Translations under genes and position numbers: made by a program | The notes under the pieces: generated by a model | What the model saw: only the letters and a program-made list of their open reading frames with translations | Database searches by the model: none | What the model was told of the DNA's origin: nothing | Shown: positions 44,066 through 54,503 of the stretch, one piece after another | Layout: each line of letters opens with the position of its first letter | Position numbering within the stretch: the stretch's first letter is position 1 | DNA from: Bidens hawaiensis | Lineage: Eukaryota; Streptophyta; Magnoliopsida; Asterales; Asteraceae | Assembly: GCA_021521415.1 (NCBI GenBank) | Contig: JAIQDT010000027.1 | Span: forward strand, 1,201,001 to 1,265,000 | Direction: 5' to 3' | Length of the DNA stretch: 64,000 nt

Positions 44066-45539
44066 AGTTCAAGAAAGAATTCATTTTAATGAGAGAAGTG
44101 TAAGAAATCATTTAAACCAATCAAAACTTTTCTTTTGTTTTTTTCATTTAATTAAATATAAGGGTATAATAGTAAAGAAGTAAAATTATTAATTTTGGTA
44201 ACTTTTAAATTTTATGGAAGTTTATATTTATTCATTTATTAATTTATATATTTGATAATTAAGTTTGAAAATCATTTAGTTTTATTCTTTTTATATTCAT
44301 ATGGTTCATTCACAGATGTGATCTTTTTTTTTTATTCTTACTTAAATTATATAACATTAATTTTATTGTTTTCTTATCTTACAAAATCATTGATACCCTT
44401 TTTTTATATTAAAAAGATCCATTTCTATTTGGAAAATAGAAATCGTTATTTTCAATTAAATTAAAATTATCAAGATCCATTGTTATCATACAAAATCATC
44501 ATCCAGTATATGTAACGAACCTCCTTTGTTTCCACTCACATCGTCATACCAAATTTACCTTACACAAGCGATGAAGCATAAACCGGATGCACACAATCGA
44601 TTTAGTTTTCGGTTTTCCAACACTCACCTACACAAGTAGCCTATTTCTACTAAAAACAAGCGTTGAATAGTAGTACAATAGACATGGCCCCAAATAAAAA
44701 CGACGATCTTGTAATTAAAAAGAATATAATTGATTACAATTTTAATGAAATTGGTTGTTTGGTCTTGTAAGCTTTTCAAAGTCAAAATGAGTCATTAATA
44801 ACATTTAATTAGTAGTTGTTATTAATTAATTTAAAGTTACAAACCATTATTTATTTATTTTTATTAATTAATTTTTGTAATCAAAACTATTTTTAATCAA
44901 ATATTATTTTAATCAAATACCATAATATCTTCATTAATAAGTCATCAAATGTGTAAAATACCAAATTTATGTATAGCATACACATATTCATGTATCTTAT
45001 GTATCGCCTACAAAAATTAATGTACTATGTTGATGGTGTGTTCTACAATCGTAAGTTATTAATATGTTTTATCATTTATTTAATTTAGTATTACGTGTAT
45101 GCTTATATGTACTATGTAGTTGGTGTTACAATTGCATAAACAAATTGTTAGTTATGCATATGTTTACAAATTACCTACACATATTATTTGTTCCTTTCTT
45201 TTTCACAAACACGTAACTAATATTGATTTGCACATAACTCATAGTCGCGAACTTAAAATCTCTTTGTTTCTTTCAATTTAATTAAGAAATAAAGAATGTA
45301 AAAAATAATGAAAATGGCGAGAGCATTTCATAAATTTAAAACATAAAAAAGTAATAAAAGAACAAAAAGTAATTAGTCACTGAAGCTTCCAAAATGTAAA
45401 TATTTACCAAATAAAATAATTTGAAATTTTACCATTTTAACCATGTAATTAAATAAAAGAAAAAAACAAAAGAATATTATTGATTACTAATTTCTCGTGT
45501 TTTTTACACTAACATCACTTATCAGATGAAATAATCATA

Positions 45540-45596
<57 letters not shown>

Positions 45597-45598
<2 letters not shown>

Positions 45599-45912
45599 GA
45601 AGACATAAAAATCACACGTGTCGCGAAGTGGTCGCTCCCCATTTTTTTGAAGTCACCAGATTTGCTTGATTTTAAAATGTAGACTTGAATATAATAAAAA
45701 TTAATATCTTATTTATTTTAAAAAAAGATATATATTATTTAAATTAAAAAACCAATTTGATTGTAAAAAAAATAAATGGGTCTTGGGTCTCATCAAACCA
45801 TAAGTATATTACTAACATTCATACAGTAAAAAAAGTATAAATTCATAAAATAAATAAATATTAGAACAAACAATATAAAACAATCCCCCGTAATACGGGG
45901 GATAAAAACTAG
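45597..45912 (+). mobile_element. Helitron-like non-autonomous element (unit 2)
   Basis: Duplicate of the unit 1 element. The hairpin is perfect here, CCCCCGTAATACGGGGG (45885-45901), followed by CTAG at 45909-45912 and T. The first unit has A in place of the first G of the loop side. Confidence 0.6.
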
Positions 45913-45915
45913 TAT

Positions 45916-45955
<40 letters not shown>

Positions 45956-46902
45956 AGAGAGAGAGATAATCACGAAAAAACTCATCTTAAAAGAGAAAAA
46001 TTTAAAACTCCTAAAAAAATATATTTAACTAAAAATAGAAAAATATTTTCAAATTTTCTTTTCTTCCATTCTTCTAATATTTTTTACTATTCACCGAAAA
46101 AAATAAAAAGAAAAAGACGTAATGCACATGTGTATTAATGTATGATACTATTGTATTCTACATGTGTAATACTATGTTTTTTTTATGTTCAATAATGTTT
46201 AATTGCATATATTCAATATTTGTGTATTTTATATGTGTTGTAGTGTTGTATTATATGAATATATATATATATATATATATATTTAAGTTCAAGAAAGAAT
46301 TCATTTTAATGAGAGAAGTGTAAGAAATCATTTAAACCAATCAAAACTTTTCTTTTGTTTTTTTCATTTAATTAAATATAAGGGTATAATAGTAAAGAAG
46401 TAAAATTATTAATTTTGGTAACTTTTAAATTTTATGGAAGTTTATATTTATTCATTTATTAATTTATATATTTGATAATTAAGTTTGAAAATCATTTAGT
46501 TTTATTCTTTTTATATTCATATGGTTCATTCACAGATGTGATCTTTTTTTTTATTCTTACTTAAATTATATAACATTAATATTATTGTTTTCTTATCTTA
46601 CAAAATCATTGATACCCTTTTTTATATTAAAAAGATCCATTTCTATTTGGAAAATAGAAATCGTTATTTTCAATTAAATTAAAATTATCAAGATCCTTTG
46701 TTATCATACAAAATCATCATCCAGTATATGTAACGAACCTCCTTTGTTTCCACTCACATCGTCATACCAAATTTACCTTACACAAGCGATGAAGCATAAA
46801 CCGGATGCACACAATCGATTTAGTTTTCGGTTTTCCAACACTAACCTACACAAGTAGCCTATTTCTACCAAAAACAAGCGTTGAATAGTAGTACAATAGA
46901 CA

Positions 46903-47972
46903 TAAACACGCAAACAGTTAACCTTCACAATGTGTTACACATGAGTGTTTTTTTATAACAACATTATTGTATGTTGTAATACACAGAATTATTAATGCTA
47001 AACACCAAGCCCTACACATTATATACACTACACCACCATACAAAAATTGTCGATGTCATTCCACTTTTATCCCTAGTCATCAAACAAATAATATTGCCTC
47101 CAACAATACGATCCACCAATTTTGTTGCAGATTTCTCAAAACCCACATCTTCTTTTCACTGTTAACATAAAAGAAAAAAAAACACAAATGAACTTAATTA
47201 ATATACATATTGAATGTCAAAAAAAAACACCATACACACATGTACTAGACATGAACCAAATGCTATATTCCATACATGACATAACATTATAAAATAAACA
47301 CACACGGAACTACACATTTGACATAATACACAAACTTGTTTTCCAAATTATCCTAAACAACTCTACAATAAAAAAAATAAATACATCTTGCACTGCTTAT
47401 ACAGTGACATAAACTTTTTTTCAAAATCGTCTTACACAACCCTACAGTAAACAAAACATATATATCATACCCTGCTTATTCAGTGACAAAAAGATACCTA
47501 TCATACACATCCTATATTGCTTGTAAATTACACAAAAAATGCGAAGTCCATATCCTACACATCCACACATTACAAAACCGACTACACAGTACACAAAACA
47601 TAACATACCATCCTACATAATTATACAGTATACAAAACAGTTCATACCATACACATCATACAAATAAACGTCTCATACATAGTACACCTACATTGACATA
47701 AACTACCAAACAAAAACAACACCAAAAAAAATTAAAAAAAAAAATCCTAAACCTACACTGCAATACAATAACGTTTCACATACTACACTGTCATACACTA
47801 ATCACTCAAATTATAAAGCAAACATGCACATTCAAAGCAAAGCATAAACATCCTGCATTGCCATACACAAATATATTTTCCCCAACCGCTAAGATGTATG
47901 ATACACAAAACATCATAATCTAGGTAGTTAAAACATTAAAACAATAAAAATTTAATTCACTATAATTGTGCA
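46903..47972. other. Low-complexity region rich in CTACACA/ATACACA words
   Basis: Irregular repeats of TACACAT, CCTACAC and ACATACA on the plus strand. No open frame above ~67 codons. The same style of sequence continues at 51117-51800 on the far side of the hAT element. Confidence 0.5.
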
Positions 47973-47996
47973 CCTGCACCTAGAGGTGTTCAAAAA

Positions 47997-48297
47997 AACC
48001 GGTTACGGAACCGGTTTGGCCGGTTCAACCGGAAACCGGTTTTTTAAAAACCGGTTTTTTTAAAAACCGGTTTGACCGGTTTACGTAACCGGTTTACGTA
48101 TCGGTTATACGTTTTGGAGCCAAAACCGGTTTTATAACCGGTTTTTTTTATAACCGGTTTTTTTTAATAACCGGTTATTAAAAAACCGGTTAACCGGTTT
48201 TTAAAATAACCGGTTTATTACCGTTATAAAAAAAACCGGTTAACCGGTTTTTTAATAACCGGTTAACCGGTTAAACCGGTTTTCGAACGTTACCAAA
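47997..48297. repeat. Left subterminal array of AACCGGTT motifs
   Basis: More than fifteen ACCGGTT or AACCGGTT words in 300 bp, often overlapping and palindromic, with poly-A/T spacers. In hAT elements such subterminal motifs bind the transposase; that role is inferred here. Confidence 0.9.
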
Positions 48298-48384
48298 CGG
48301 CTTTATAGCCGTTTTTTTTTTTTTTTTGACCGTTTTTTAGCCGTTTTTTTTTTGTTTTTTTACCATTTTACCCCCACAAACATC

Positions 48385-48548
48385 TATATATAGTTTAGGT
48401 TGGGTATTGGTTAGATCACACTTGATTATACAACTCCAAACGCTCTAAACGTTTATTTCATACGCGATTATACAACTCCAAACGCTCTTCTTTCGTAGTC
48501 GTTTATTTCATACTCGAGTATACCACTCTTAATTCGTAGTCGATTATC
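48385..48548 (+). promoter_or_regulatory. Putative transposase promoter and leader
   Basis: CTATATATAG (48384-48393) is a TATA box ~155 bp before the ATG. The leader holds about two and a half copies of a ~55-bp repeat (GATTATACAACTCCAAACGC, then TTTATTTCATAC). Confidence 0.6.
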
Positions 48549-50651
48549 ATGGCCTCCCAAAGTGCTGCTTCATCGGTCAACATGGGTGCCTCGAACACGG
48601 GAGAAACCGTCGTTCGGGTCATCCCCACGAAACGAAACCAAGATATTTGGCAACATTTCGACCTATGCGAAATGTCTAACGGAACCCAAAAAGCTAGATG
48701 CAAACATTGTTTGAAGTTTTATAACAAAGAAGCAAACTCCAGTTTAAGAGCTCATGTAGAAAAGCCCTCTTGCAAGGTCTTGAAGGACGAATCCGGAAGT
48801 AGTTCGCAGCCGGAGATGACGAATCAAGGAACGGTGTTTACGTACGACCTTGAAGCGGTACGTCAACAGTTTGGCAACTTTGTGATTCAACAATCACTTC
48901 CTTTCAACCACTTCGACAACCCTCAATTCACGGAGATGATGCAAAAGTATGTTCAACCACGCTACCAACACGTAAGTCGTTCGACCCTTAGAAGAGATTG
49001 TCTTAAAGCATGGAAAAACGCTAAATCCGAACTAATTTCATACTTTTCAAACTTACAAACTGGTGTGAACTTAACAACGGATGTGTGGTCGGTACCTAAT
49101 GGTTCGCCCGACTCATACATTTGTGTGACGGCTCATTGGGTTGACCCCCGGTCGTGGCAAATGATGAAACGAACCGTTGCGTTTCAATTGTTTGATTACC
49201 CGCACACGGGTAGAAATATTTTTAAACTCTTGGATAAAGTCATTCGACAATACAAGATTGAAGATAAAATCTTTTCAATATCGTTTGATAACGCGTCCAA
49301 CAATACGGCCGCGGTTGGCCATTTAAAATTAAAGTATAAACCTATCTGTGATGGAGCGTTTTTTCATAGCCGATGCATTGCACATATTATCAACTTGGCC
49401 GTGCAAGATGGGTTAAACGTGATCGAAACGCAAAGAAACAATTTTAAAAGAATGTTACGAGATGTTTTTAGCAACAATTCAACATTTTCAAGATACAAAA
49501 AATTTTGTGAAGAAGCTAACTGTCAATGGTTGGGGCCTAATTGGGATTGTCCAACAAGATGGAACTCGACTTGTGAAATGTTTGAGAAAGCCATCCAACA
49601 AAAACAATCGTTAATTGCGTTTCATCAAATTTTGTCAAATAGGGGTAAATGTGCACCGTACGATCCTAGAAACTGGTTATTGATTGAGATCGTTACGGAG
49701 GTTCTTCAAATTTTTAAATCTTGCACAACTAGTTTATCCGGGGTTTACTATCCAACAAGCCCCATTGCTTTACCAAAAATTGCTGTCATGTGCACAAAGT
49801 TGACTGAAATTCATTGTAGGGGTGCACCTTATTTTGATATGGGTGCAAAAATGAAAGAAAAATTTAGAAAATATTTTCAACAACTACCCGCTGTTTTGAC
49901 CTGTGCGGCTGCGTTAAACCCTTGCATCAATGTTGGTGGTGTTGAAGCTTTAATAGAAAAAATTTGTGATGAGCTAGAGTTAAACGACGATCAAAACCCC
50001 CATTATAACCAAACTTTAAAGAATGCTTTCAACACCACCTTGGCAAACATGTATGATGTTTACCTTACAAAACACGGGTCGTCTTCCCAAATTCATGACT
50101 CGTTAAGAGCTGTTGCCCAATCCCAATCCCAAACCGACCTTGAAATGGGGATGTACTACATGATTTGGGAAGACGCCGGTAAACGTCAAAGGGTAAACAC
50201 CCCAAGCAGTGAACTTGGAAGGTATGGTGGTACCAACTTTGTGAAACACATGACTCCGGATGAATTTAGAAGTCTTGATATGCTGGCTTGGTGGAGAGGT
50301 AAGGAGGATGAGTTTCCGATCCTCGCCGCCATGGCCAAAGATTTACTAACGGTCCAAGCTTCCACGGTAGCTTCGGAGTCTGCTTTTTCTGTTTCTGGCA
50401 GGGTTATATCGATTAGGAGGACTCGACTCACTCCACCAGCTGTAGAGATGTCGATTTGCTACAAGGATTACTTGGACTCTTTAGATAGGGCACAACATCA
50501 ACGCTCACTCGAGGGGGAAATGGAGTATGAGGCGGCCTTGTATGAAGACGAGGTCAATCAAGGACACACTCAACCAATGACCGATGAAGAAGCCGCGTAC
50601 GACGATTACCTAAGGAATAGCTCGGGATCGGGTAGCGAAGAAAATGAGTAA
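48549..50651 (+). CDS. hAT transposase with BED zinc finger and C-terminal dimerisation domain
   Basis: This 700-residue protein should bind the element ends and catalyse cut-and-paste transposition in the nucleus. The BED finger is at residues ~32-76 with C51, C54, H69 and C75 as likely zinc ligands. An RNase H-like core follows: candidate catalytic D178 (LTTDVWS) and D247 (SFDNASNN), and HSRCIAHIINL at 273-283, a conserved hAT block. The insertion domain lies between ~300 and 545. The dimerisation region is ~548-640 (DMLAWWRGKEDEFPILAAMA) with candidate catalytic E610 in ASESAFS. The C terminus is acidic. The length is normal for plant RICESLEEPER/Ac-type proteins and no stop or frameshift is present. 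It could be a domesticated gene, but the intact TIRs and target duplication argue for a live transposon. Confidence 0.95.
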   Translation: MASQSAASSVNMGASNTGETVVRVIPTKRNQDIWQHFDLCEMSNGTQKARCKHCLKFYNKEANSSLRAHVEKPSCKVLKDESGSSSQPEMTNQGTVFTYDLEAVRQQFGNFVIQQSLPFNHFDNPQFTEMMQKYVQPRYQHVSRSTLRRDCLKAWKNAKSELISYFSNLQTGVNLTTDVWSVPNGSPDSYICVTAHWVDPRSWQMMKRTVAFQLFDYPHTGRNIFKLLDKVIRQYKIEDKIFSISFDNASNNTAAVGHLKLKYKPICDGAFFHSRCIAHIINLAVQDGLNVIETQRNNFKRMLRDVFSNNSTFSRYKKFCEEANCQWLGPNWDCPTRWNSTCEMFEKAIQQKQSLIAFHQILSNRGKCAPYDPRNWLLIEIVTEVLQIFKSCTTSLSGVYYPTSPIALPKIAVMCTKLTEIHCRGAPYFDMGAKMKEKFRKYFQQLPAVLTCAAALNPCINVGGVEALIEKICDELELNDDQNPHYNQTLKNAFNTTLANMYDVYLTKHGSSSQIHDSLRAVAQSQSQTDLEMGMYYMIWEDAGKRQRVNTPSSELGRYGGTNFVKHMTPDEFRSLDMLAWWRGKEDEFPILAAMAKDLLTVQASTVASESAFSVSGRVISIRRTRLTPPAVEMSICYKDYLDSLDRAQHQRSLEGEMEYEAALYEDEVNQGHTQPMTDEEAAYDDYLRNSSGSGSEENE

Positions 50652-50813
50652 CAAACATCAACTTGTTAATGTAATCGTGTCTAAGCATTCTTTAATGTTT
50701 GTATTTTTGAGTTACGAATATGCGATAACGATTTAATGTTTGTATTTTTAATGTAAAAGCTATAAATGAAAGTTATGTGTTTTTAATCTTCCAAGCAAAG
50801 AATGCTAACAACG

Positions 50814-50836
50814 AAACCCTAAACCCTAAACCCTAA

Positions 50837-50837
<1 letters not shown>
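50814..50837. repeat. Short telomere-type repeat in hAT 3' region
   Basis: Three AAACCCT units plus AAA, followed by a run of about 30 A. Located between the transposase stop and the right subterminal array. Confidence 0.8.
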
Positions 50838-50867
<30 letters not shown>

Positions 50868-50871
<4 letters not shown>

Positions 50872-51094
50872 GGTTAACCGGTTAGACCGGTTATTAAAAA
50901 CCGGTTGTAAAAAAACCGGTTTAATAACCGGTTCTAACCGGTTTCTAAACCGGTCCAAACCGGTTTGGCCGGTTTGAGTTTTCATTGACAAAAACCGGTT
51001 AATAACCGGTCCGGTTATTAACCGAACCGGTTTTTTTCTGGATAAAAAAAACCGGTCCGGTTAATAACCGAACCGGTTTTTTCAAAAAAACCGA
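50868..51094. repeat. Right subterminal array of AACCGGTT motifs
   Basis: About a dozen or more ACCGGTT/AACCGGTC words in 225 bp before the right TIR, mirroring the left side. Confidence 0.9.
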
Positions 51095-51116
51095 TTTGTG
51101 CACCTCTACCTGCACC

Positions 51117-52597
51117 TACATCACATATATGACAAGTAGTCAATTATATATAATTTTTATAACTTTGAAACAATTTAATTTCAATAATGAATTTACACCA
51201 ACTTACAACACAACATTTGGTTCCGTGTTACATCACAACCAACTGCATCACCATATCCACTATTCAATCTTGTTCCTTCATTAAAATTTTCTCTAATAAA
51301 GTCTCCACTGTTTATTCCGTCCAATACGCATGAACACATTCTTTATGTCTATTTTCAAATACATAAAATCAGTGAACCAATTTTCCTACATGAATAATAA
51401 TTTAAAGATACATACAAATATACCAAATTTTCACGTTGACATGTATAATACACACCCACTCATAAATATTTGATTTAACAATAAAGGAGAAGCTTATATA
51501 CACAAGTTAAGTTGTTACCTACACACAAATATATACTACCTTCACAGTCTGTAAATATACTACGATAAGGGAGAAGCTTCCCTACACAAGATAAGTTGTT
51601 ACCTCTCACCCCATACATATATATGTATATACTACCTACACAGCAAATTCCCACACATATATAGATACAAGAACATAAGACTTAACAAACAGATCATTAT
51701 ACTATACTTTATAACTAACATATATCCCTACACTTTAAATGATCATATCCCTACACAATATATCCCAACAAATTACTTTACATAATAACGAACTTTAATT
51801 ATGGTTTTTCATTTTGATATTGTGTCACCGTATGTTATAAAACTTTAAAATAATCAAAACTAAACCTATAATGATATATAAGACTCATACACCATGTAAA
51901 ATATAAAAAACATGTACCAACACACATATGCATCCCTAAACTCTACCCAGATCCATTTTTTTTACGAAATCAACTAAGTCAAAATTATAAATGATTACGT
52001 TAATGGTGTAGGTTTAAGTTAACAAAAAAGAAATTCCCCCGATTTTATAATAAGAGAAGCCCTATTATTTTCCCAAATTAGTAACTGAATCAATGTAACT
52101 TATAATCAATTATGAAATTATGAATGTAGGCATCTTGAATCTGAAAACCATGATGTCATGAGTTATTTAAAACAAAAAAATTAACCAAACAAGACTAACC
52201 TTGGTTGCGATTTATGCTTGATGGACGAAAACCCTAAAACCAAACACAAATTTGATTGCCTTCTTAAAATCCTGCAATGAATTTCTTCAGTGAGGGAAGA
52301 TTTTCGTATTCAAATTTTGGGATTGGACTTTAATTATATGAGTATTGACCTCCACTGGGTTAATTTAGGTAAATGATATGGTGGGGATCTAGAGTCATCT
52401 GGCTTAACACACGCGTGTTTCAACTTTTAATATACCAACAAAATTACCAGATTACCCTTTTCTTATTGAAAAACATTAAAAAAGAACCTAATAAATTGCA
52501 ATATTGCCATAATCAATTTAGGCCATGGATCCATCTTAATCAATGGCTAGAAATAACTTCTCACACTTCTTTCATTAAAATGATTTTTTTCTTGAAC
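51117..52597. other. AT-rich DNA, no gene recognised
   Basis: Continues the CTACACA-rich texture up to ~51800. A loose duplication of GAGAAGCTT...ACACAAG(T/A)TAAGTTGTTACCT occurs at ~51487-51516 and ~51571-51604. The open frame at 52373-52753 has no recognisable domain and runs into (TA)n. Confidence 0.45.
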
Positions 52598-52829
52598 CAT
52601 CCCCCTATATATATATATAAAGATGTAAAAAAAGTCGATGTAGTACACATGTGCATTAGTGTTGTATTATACATAAATACTAATGTGTATTCGATTTATA
52701 CATTAGTCTTATATTGTATATATACCATAATGTGTATCAAATATATTCAATAGTGTTGTATTCTATGCATATATGCAATACACATTATTGCACATATGCA
52801 CTACACCGACGAGGATTTTTTTCTTGAAC
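52582..52829. mobile_element. Small hairpin insertion flanked by 16-bp direct repeat
   Basis: GATTTTTTTCTTGAAC occurs at 52582-52597 and again at 52814-52829. Between them are a (TA)n tract and an inverted repeat (GTCGATGTAGTACACATGTG from 52634; minus-strand GTCGGTGTAGTGCATATGTG from 52810). Type unknown. Confidence 0.5.
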
Positions 52830-52974
52830 AATATCAACATATATAAGAATAACAGAAAAAAATGAAACTACAAAAAGTTTTTTTTTAAAAAAAGTAAAAA
52901 GTAATTCTTTAAGAGTTTTTAAGTTTTCTTTTTAAAGAAGTTTTCATTTGATCTCACCTATATATATATATATA

Positions 52975-53182
52975 GGGTATGATTAATGTAAAAAACAATA
53001 GTTTTGTGAGAAGCATAAGACTAGATGTACCCCCTTGGGTTTAGGATCTAGTGGTTGAGCTTGCTAGTTTCTAATAGTTTTATGGTTTCCTATTTACATG
53101 TTATAGTGTCCTATTTAGGTGATGTACTTTATTTTAAAGCATTCTCACACTTCTCACAAAACAATTGTTTTTTATTTAAACT

Positions 53183-53185
<3 letters not shown>
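52975..53185. mobile_element. MITE with AAAAAACAAT...GAGAAG inverted repeats in a TA microsatellite
   Basis: The left end AAAAAACAATAGTTTTGTG and following AGAAG are inverted at the right end (CTTCTCACAAAACAATTG then TTTTTTA). (TA)n borders both sides (52958-52974 and 53186-53212). Non-coding, ~210 bp. Confidence 0.65.
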
Positions 53186-53212
<27 letters not shown>

Positions 53213-53215
<3 letters not shown>

Positions 53216-53560
53216 CTGTGAATTTAATTGTTTAAATTCAGTTTTTTTATAAAAAAAAACTTATGTATAATATTATAATGGTAACAAAAAATAAAAATAA
53301 AATATCAGGTTCTCCTTCGGAATAGATGTTGGCGTTCACCCATCCCGCCTATCCCATTGGTTGACCCTACTTTAATTAATGACTTTAGCGAAGCTGATTG
53401 TCACGGTTAACTCAAGGGGTGGGGGTGGACTCCGAAAAGCTTACCACCCACATACAACCCAAATTAGCTTAGTTTGAATTCTAATTAGTGATGTTCTAAC
53501 CTGGAATAGGCGCCTCTTCTATATATAGTTATTTCTACATACGTTATATAAAAACGATAT
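53213..53560. other. Unique sequence with a GC-richer block, no gene recognised
   Basis: 53300-53460 is richer in G and C than its surroundings and contains pyrimidine and G runs (GGGGTGGGGGTGGA), but all frames have stops and no motif is seen. Confidence 0.4.
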
Positions 53561-53569
53561 TTTAAGATA

Positions 53570-54013
53570 GGGAATATCTCATAGAATAGTAACCAATTTT
53601 CAAAAGTGTTCCAATTAGGTCACTTATGCATATTTTTTTCAAATCGGGTCACTAAATCTTCAAATCGAGTCTCACCAATTTTTTTGTTTGTTAAGAAAGA
53701 AATGGAGGATAAGATGTGTGGGTCGGAATTTGCAATATATGTAGTTATATTTTTAAAAAAATTAAAAAACGTTAATTATATTAAAATTCAAAAAGAAAAA
53801 ATAAAATTCACGTCGCCACTCAACGTCAACATCAAAAAATAGATAAAAAGATTTCCTATGTGAAAAAAAAAATAAAAATGTTAAAAAAACATGTTAAAAC
53901 CTATCATTTAATAAAATATGAAAATTAAGTGACCTAATTGGAACACTTTTTAAAGTTGAGTGACCTAATTGGAACACTTTTGAAACTTGATTGCTATTAT
54001 ATGAAATTGCCCC
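53570..54013. mobile_element. Mutator-like MITE with 9-bp target duplication
   Basis: The left end GGGAATATCTCATAGAATAG and, on the minus strand, right end GGGGCAATTTCATATAATAG both lead into TTTCAAAAGTGTTCCAATTA then GGTCACT. The target duplication is TTTAAGATA/TTTAAAATA (53561-53569, 54014-54022; one mismatch). The right arm carries the GTGTTCCAATTAGGTCACT block twice. Length 444 bp, non-coding. Confidence 0.8.
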
Positions 54014-54206
54014 TTTAAAATAATATATGATTGAAATAGCGTATAAGTTACTAACTAATAATTTAATATGTCATATAAGTTAGTATACACATTTGATTAT
54101 TATTATGTTTTATTAATGAAATGAAAAAAAGAATATTAAGCTAACAGAATTATGACACAAAATTATGACACGTGACGAGTAATTATTAATCTTATTTGAA
54201 TATCAG

Positions 54207-54373
54207 GAAACAAAGAACGGATTATCAAGGTGTTATGAAACATAGGAATGGCATGTAGAGATGACGACTACACACATGAGTTGTGTGAGGAATATTGCAA
54301 CGATGGGAAAGGACCAGATGGATGGCATGCTGTTTGTCAAGCTGGGATGTGTTGTTGTAAAGCACAAGACTAA
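54207..54373 (+). pseudogene. Putative exon of a cysteine-rich secreted peptide, with in-frame stop
   Basis: A T-rich tract and TATCAG acceptor at 54206 precede the frame. From ATG 54248 the frame reads 41 codons to TAA (54371-54373): MACRDDDYTHELCEEYC, then Cys at 30, 35, 36 and 37 of that stretch, ending KAQD. Seven Cys in 41 residues with C-x3-C and a final CCC resemble the defensin-like class of small plant peptides, but I cannot name a family. Read in the phase of the signal-peptide exon at 40587-40659 the exon is in frame, but TGA at 54236-54238 interrupts it. If that codon was Cys there would be eight cysteines. It is either a pseudogene or an exon used with another start. Confidence 0.4.
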
Positions 54374-54503
54374 TTGTGTTGTTATAGCTGATTTTAATAA
54401 ATAAGATATAATTTATGCGTGACATTATAATTTTAATGTACACGAGTCACTAAAATATATATAAACAAAAGAAAAGAAAAACATAAATTTTTAAGGGAAA
54501 TTG

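Larger units (their letters stand above)
42483..46902. repeat. Tandem duplication, two 2.2-kb units
   Basis: Unit 1 is 42483-44684 and unit 2 is 44685-46902. The offset is 2201 bp at the start (AAATAAAAACGACG at 42491 and 44692). The units are nearly identical, differing mainly in the lengths of (TA)n and poly-T runs and few substitutions. Both end in GTAGTACAATAGACAT. No transposon ends coincide with the unit borders, so this looks like a segmental tandem duplication. Each unit contains a Helitron-like 3' end. Confidence 0.92.
47981..51108 (+). mobile_element. Complete, apparently autonomous hAT transposon (3128 bp)
   Basis: The terminal inverted repeats are TAGAGGTGTTCAAA (left) and TAGAGGTGCACAAA (right, minus strand), and a perfect 8-bp duplication CCTGCACC flanks the element (47973-47980 and 51109-51116). 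Both subterminal zones are packed with ACCGGTT motifs. One uninterrupted transposase gene fills the centre. The preserved duplication, TIRs and reading frame all point to a recent insertion that may still be mobile. Confidence 0.95.

Noticed and set aside
43912..46323. Two near-identical ~62-codon frames rich in Tyr, Ile and Cys (43912-44103, 46138-46323)
   Set aside because: They run into (TA)n and exist twice only because of the tandem duplication; composition is that of low-complexity AT DNA.
50814..50837. Telomere-like AAACCCT repeat as an interstitial telomere or chromosome end
   Set aside because: Only three units and inside the hAT element; too short for a telomere and probably chance or slippage.
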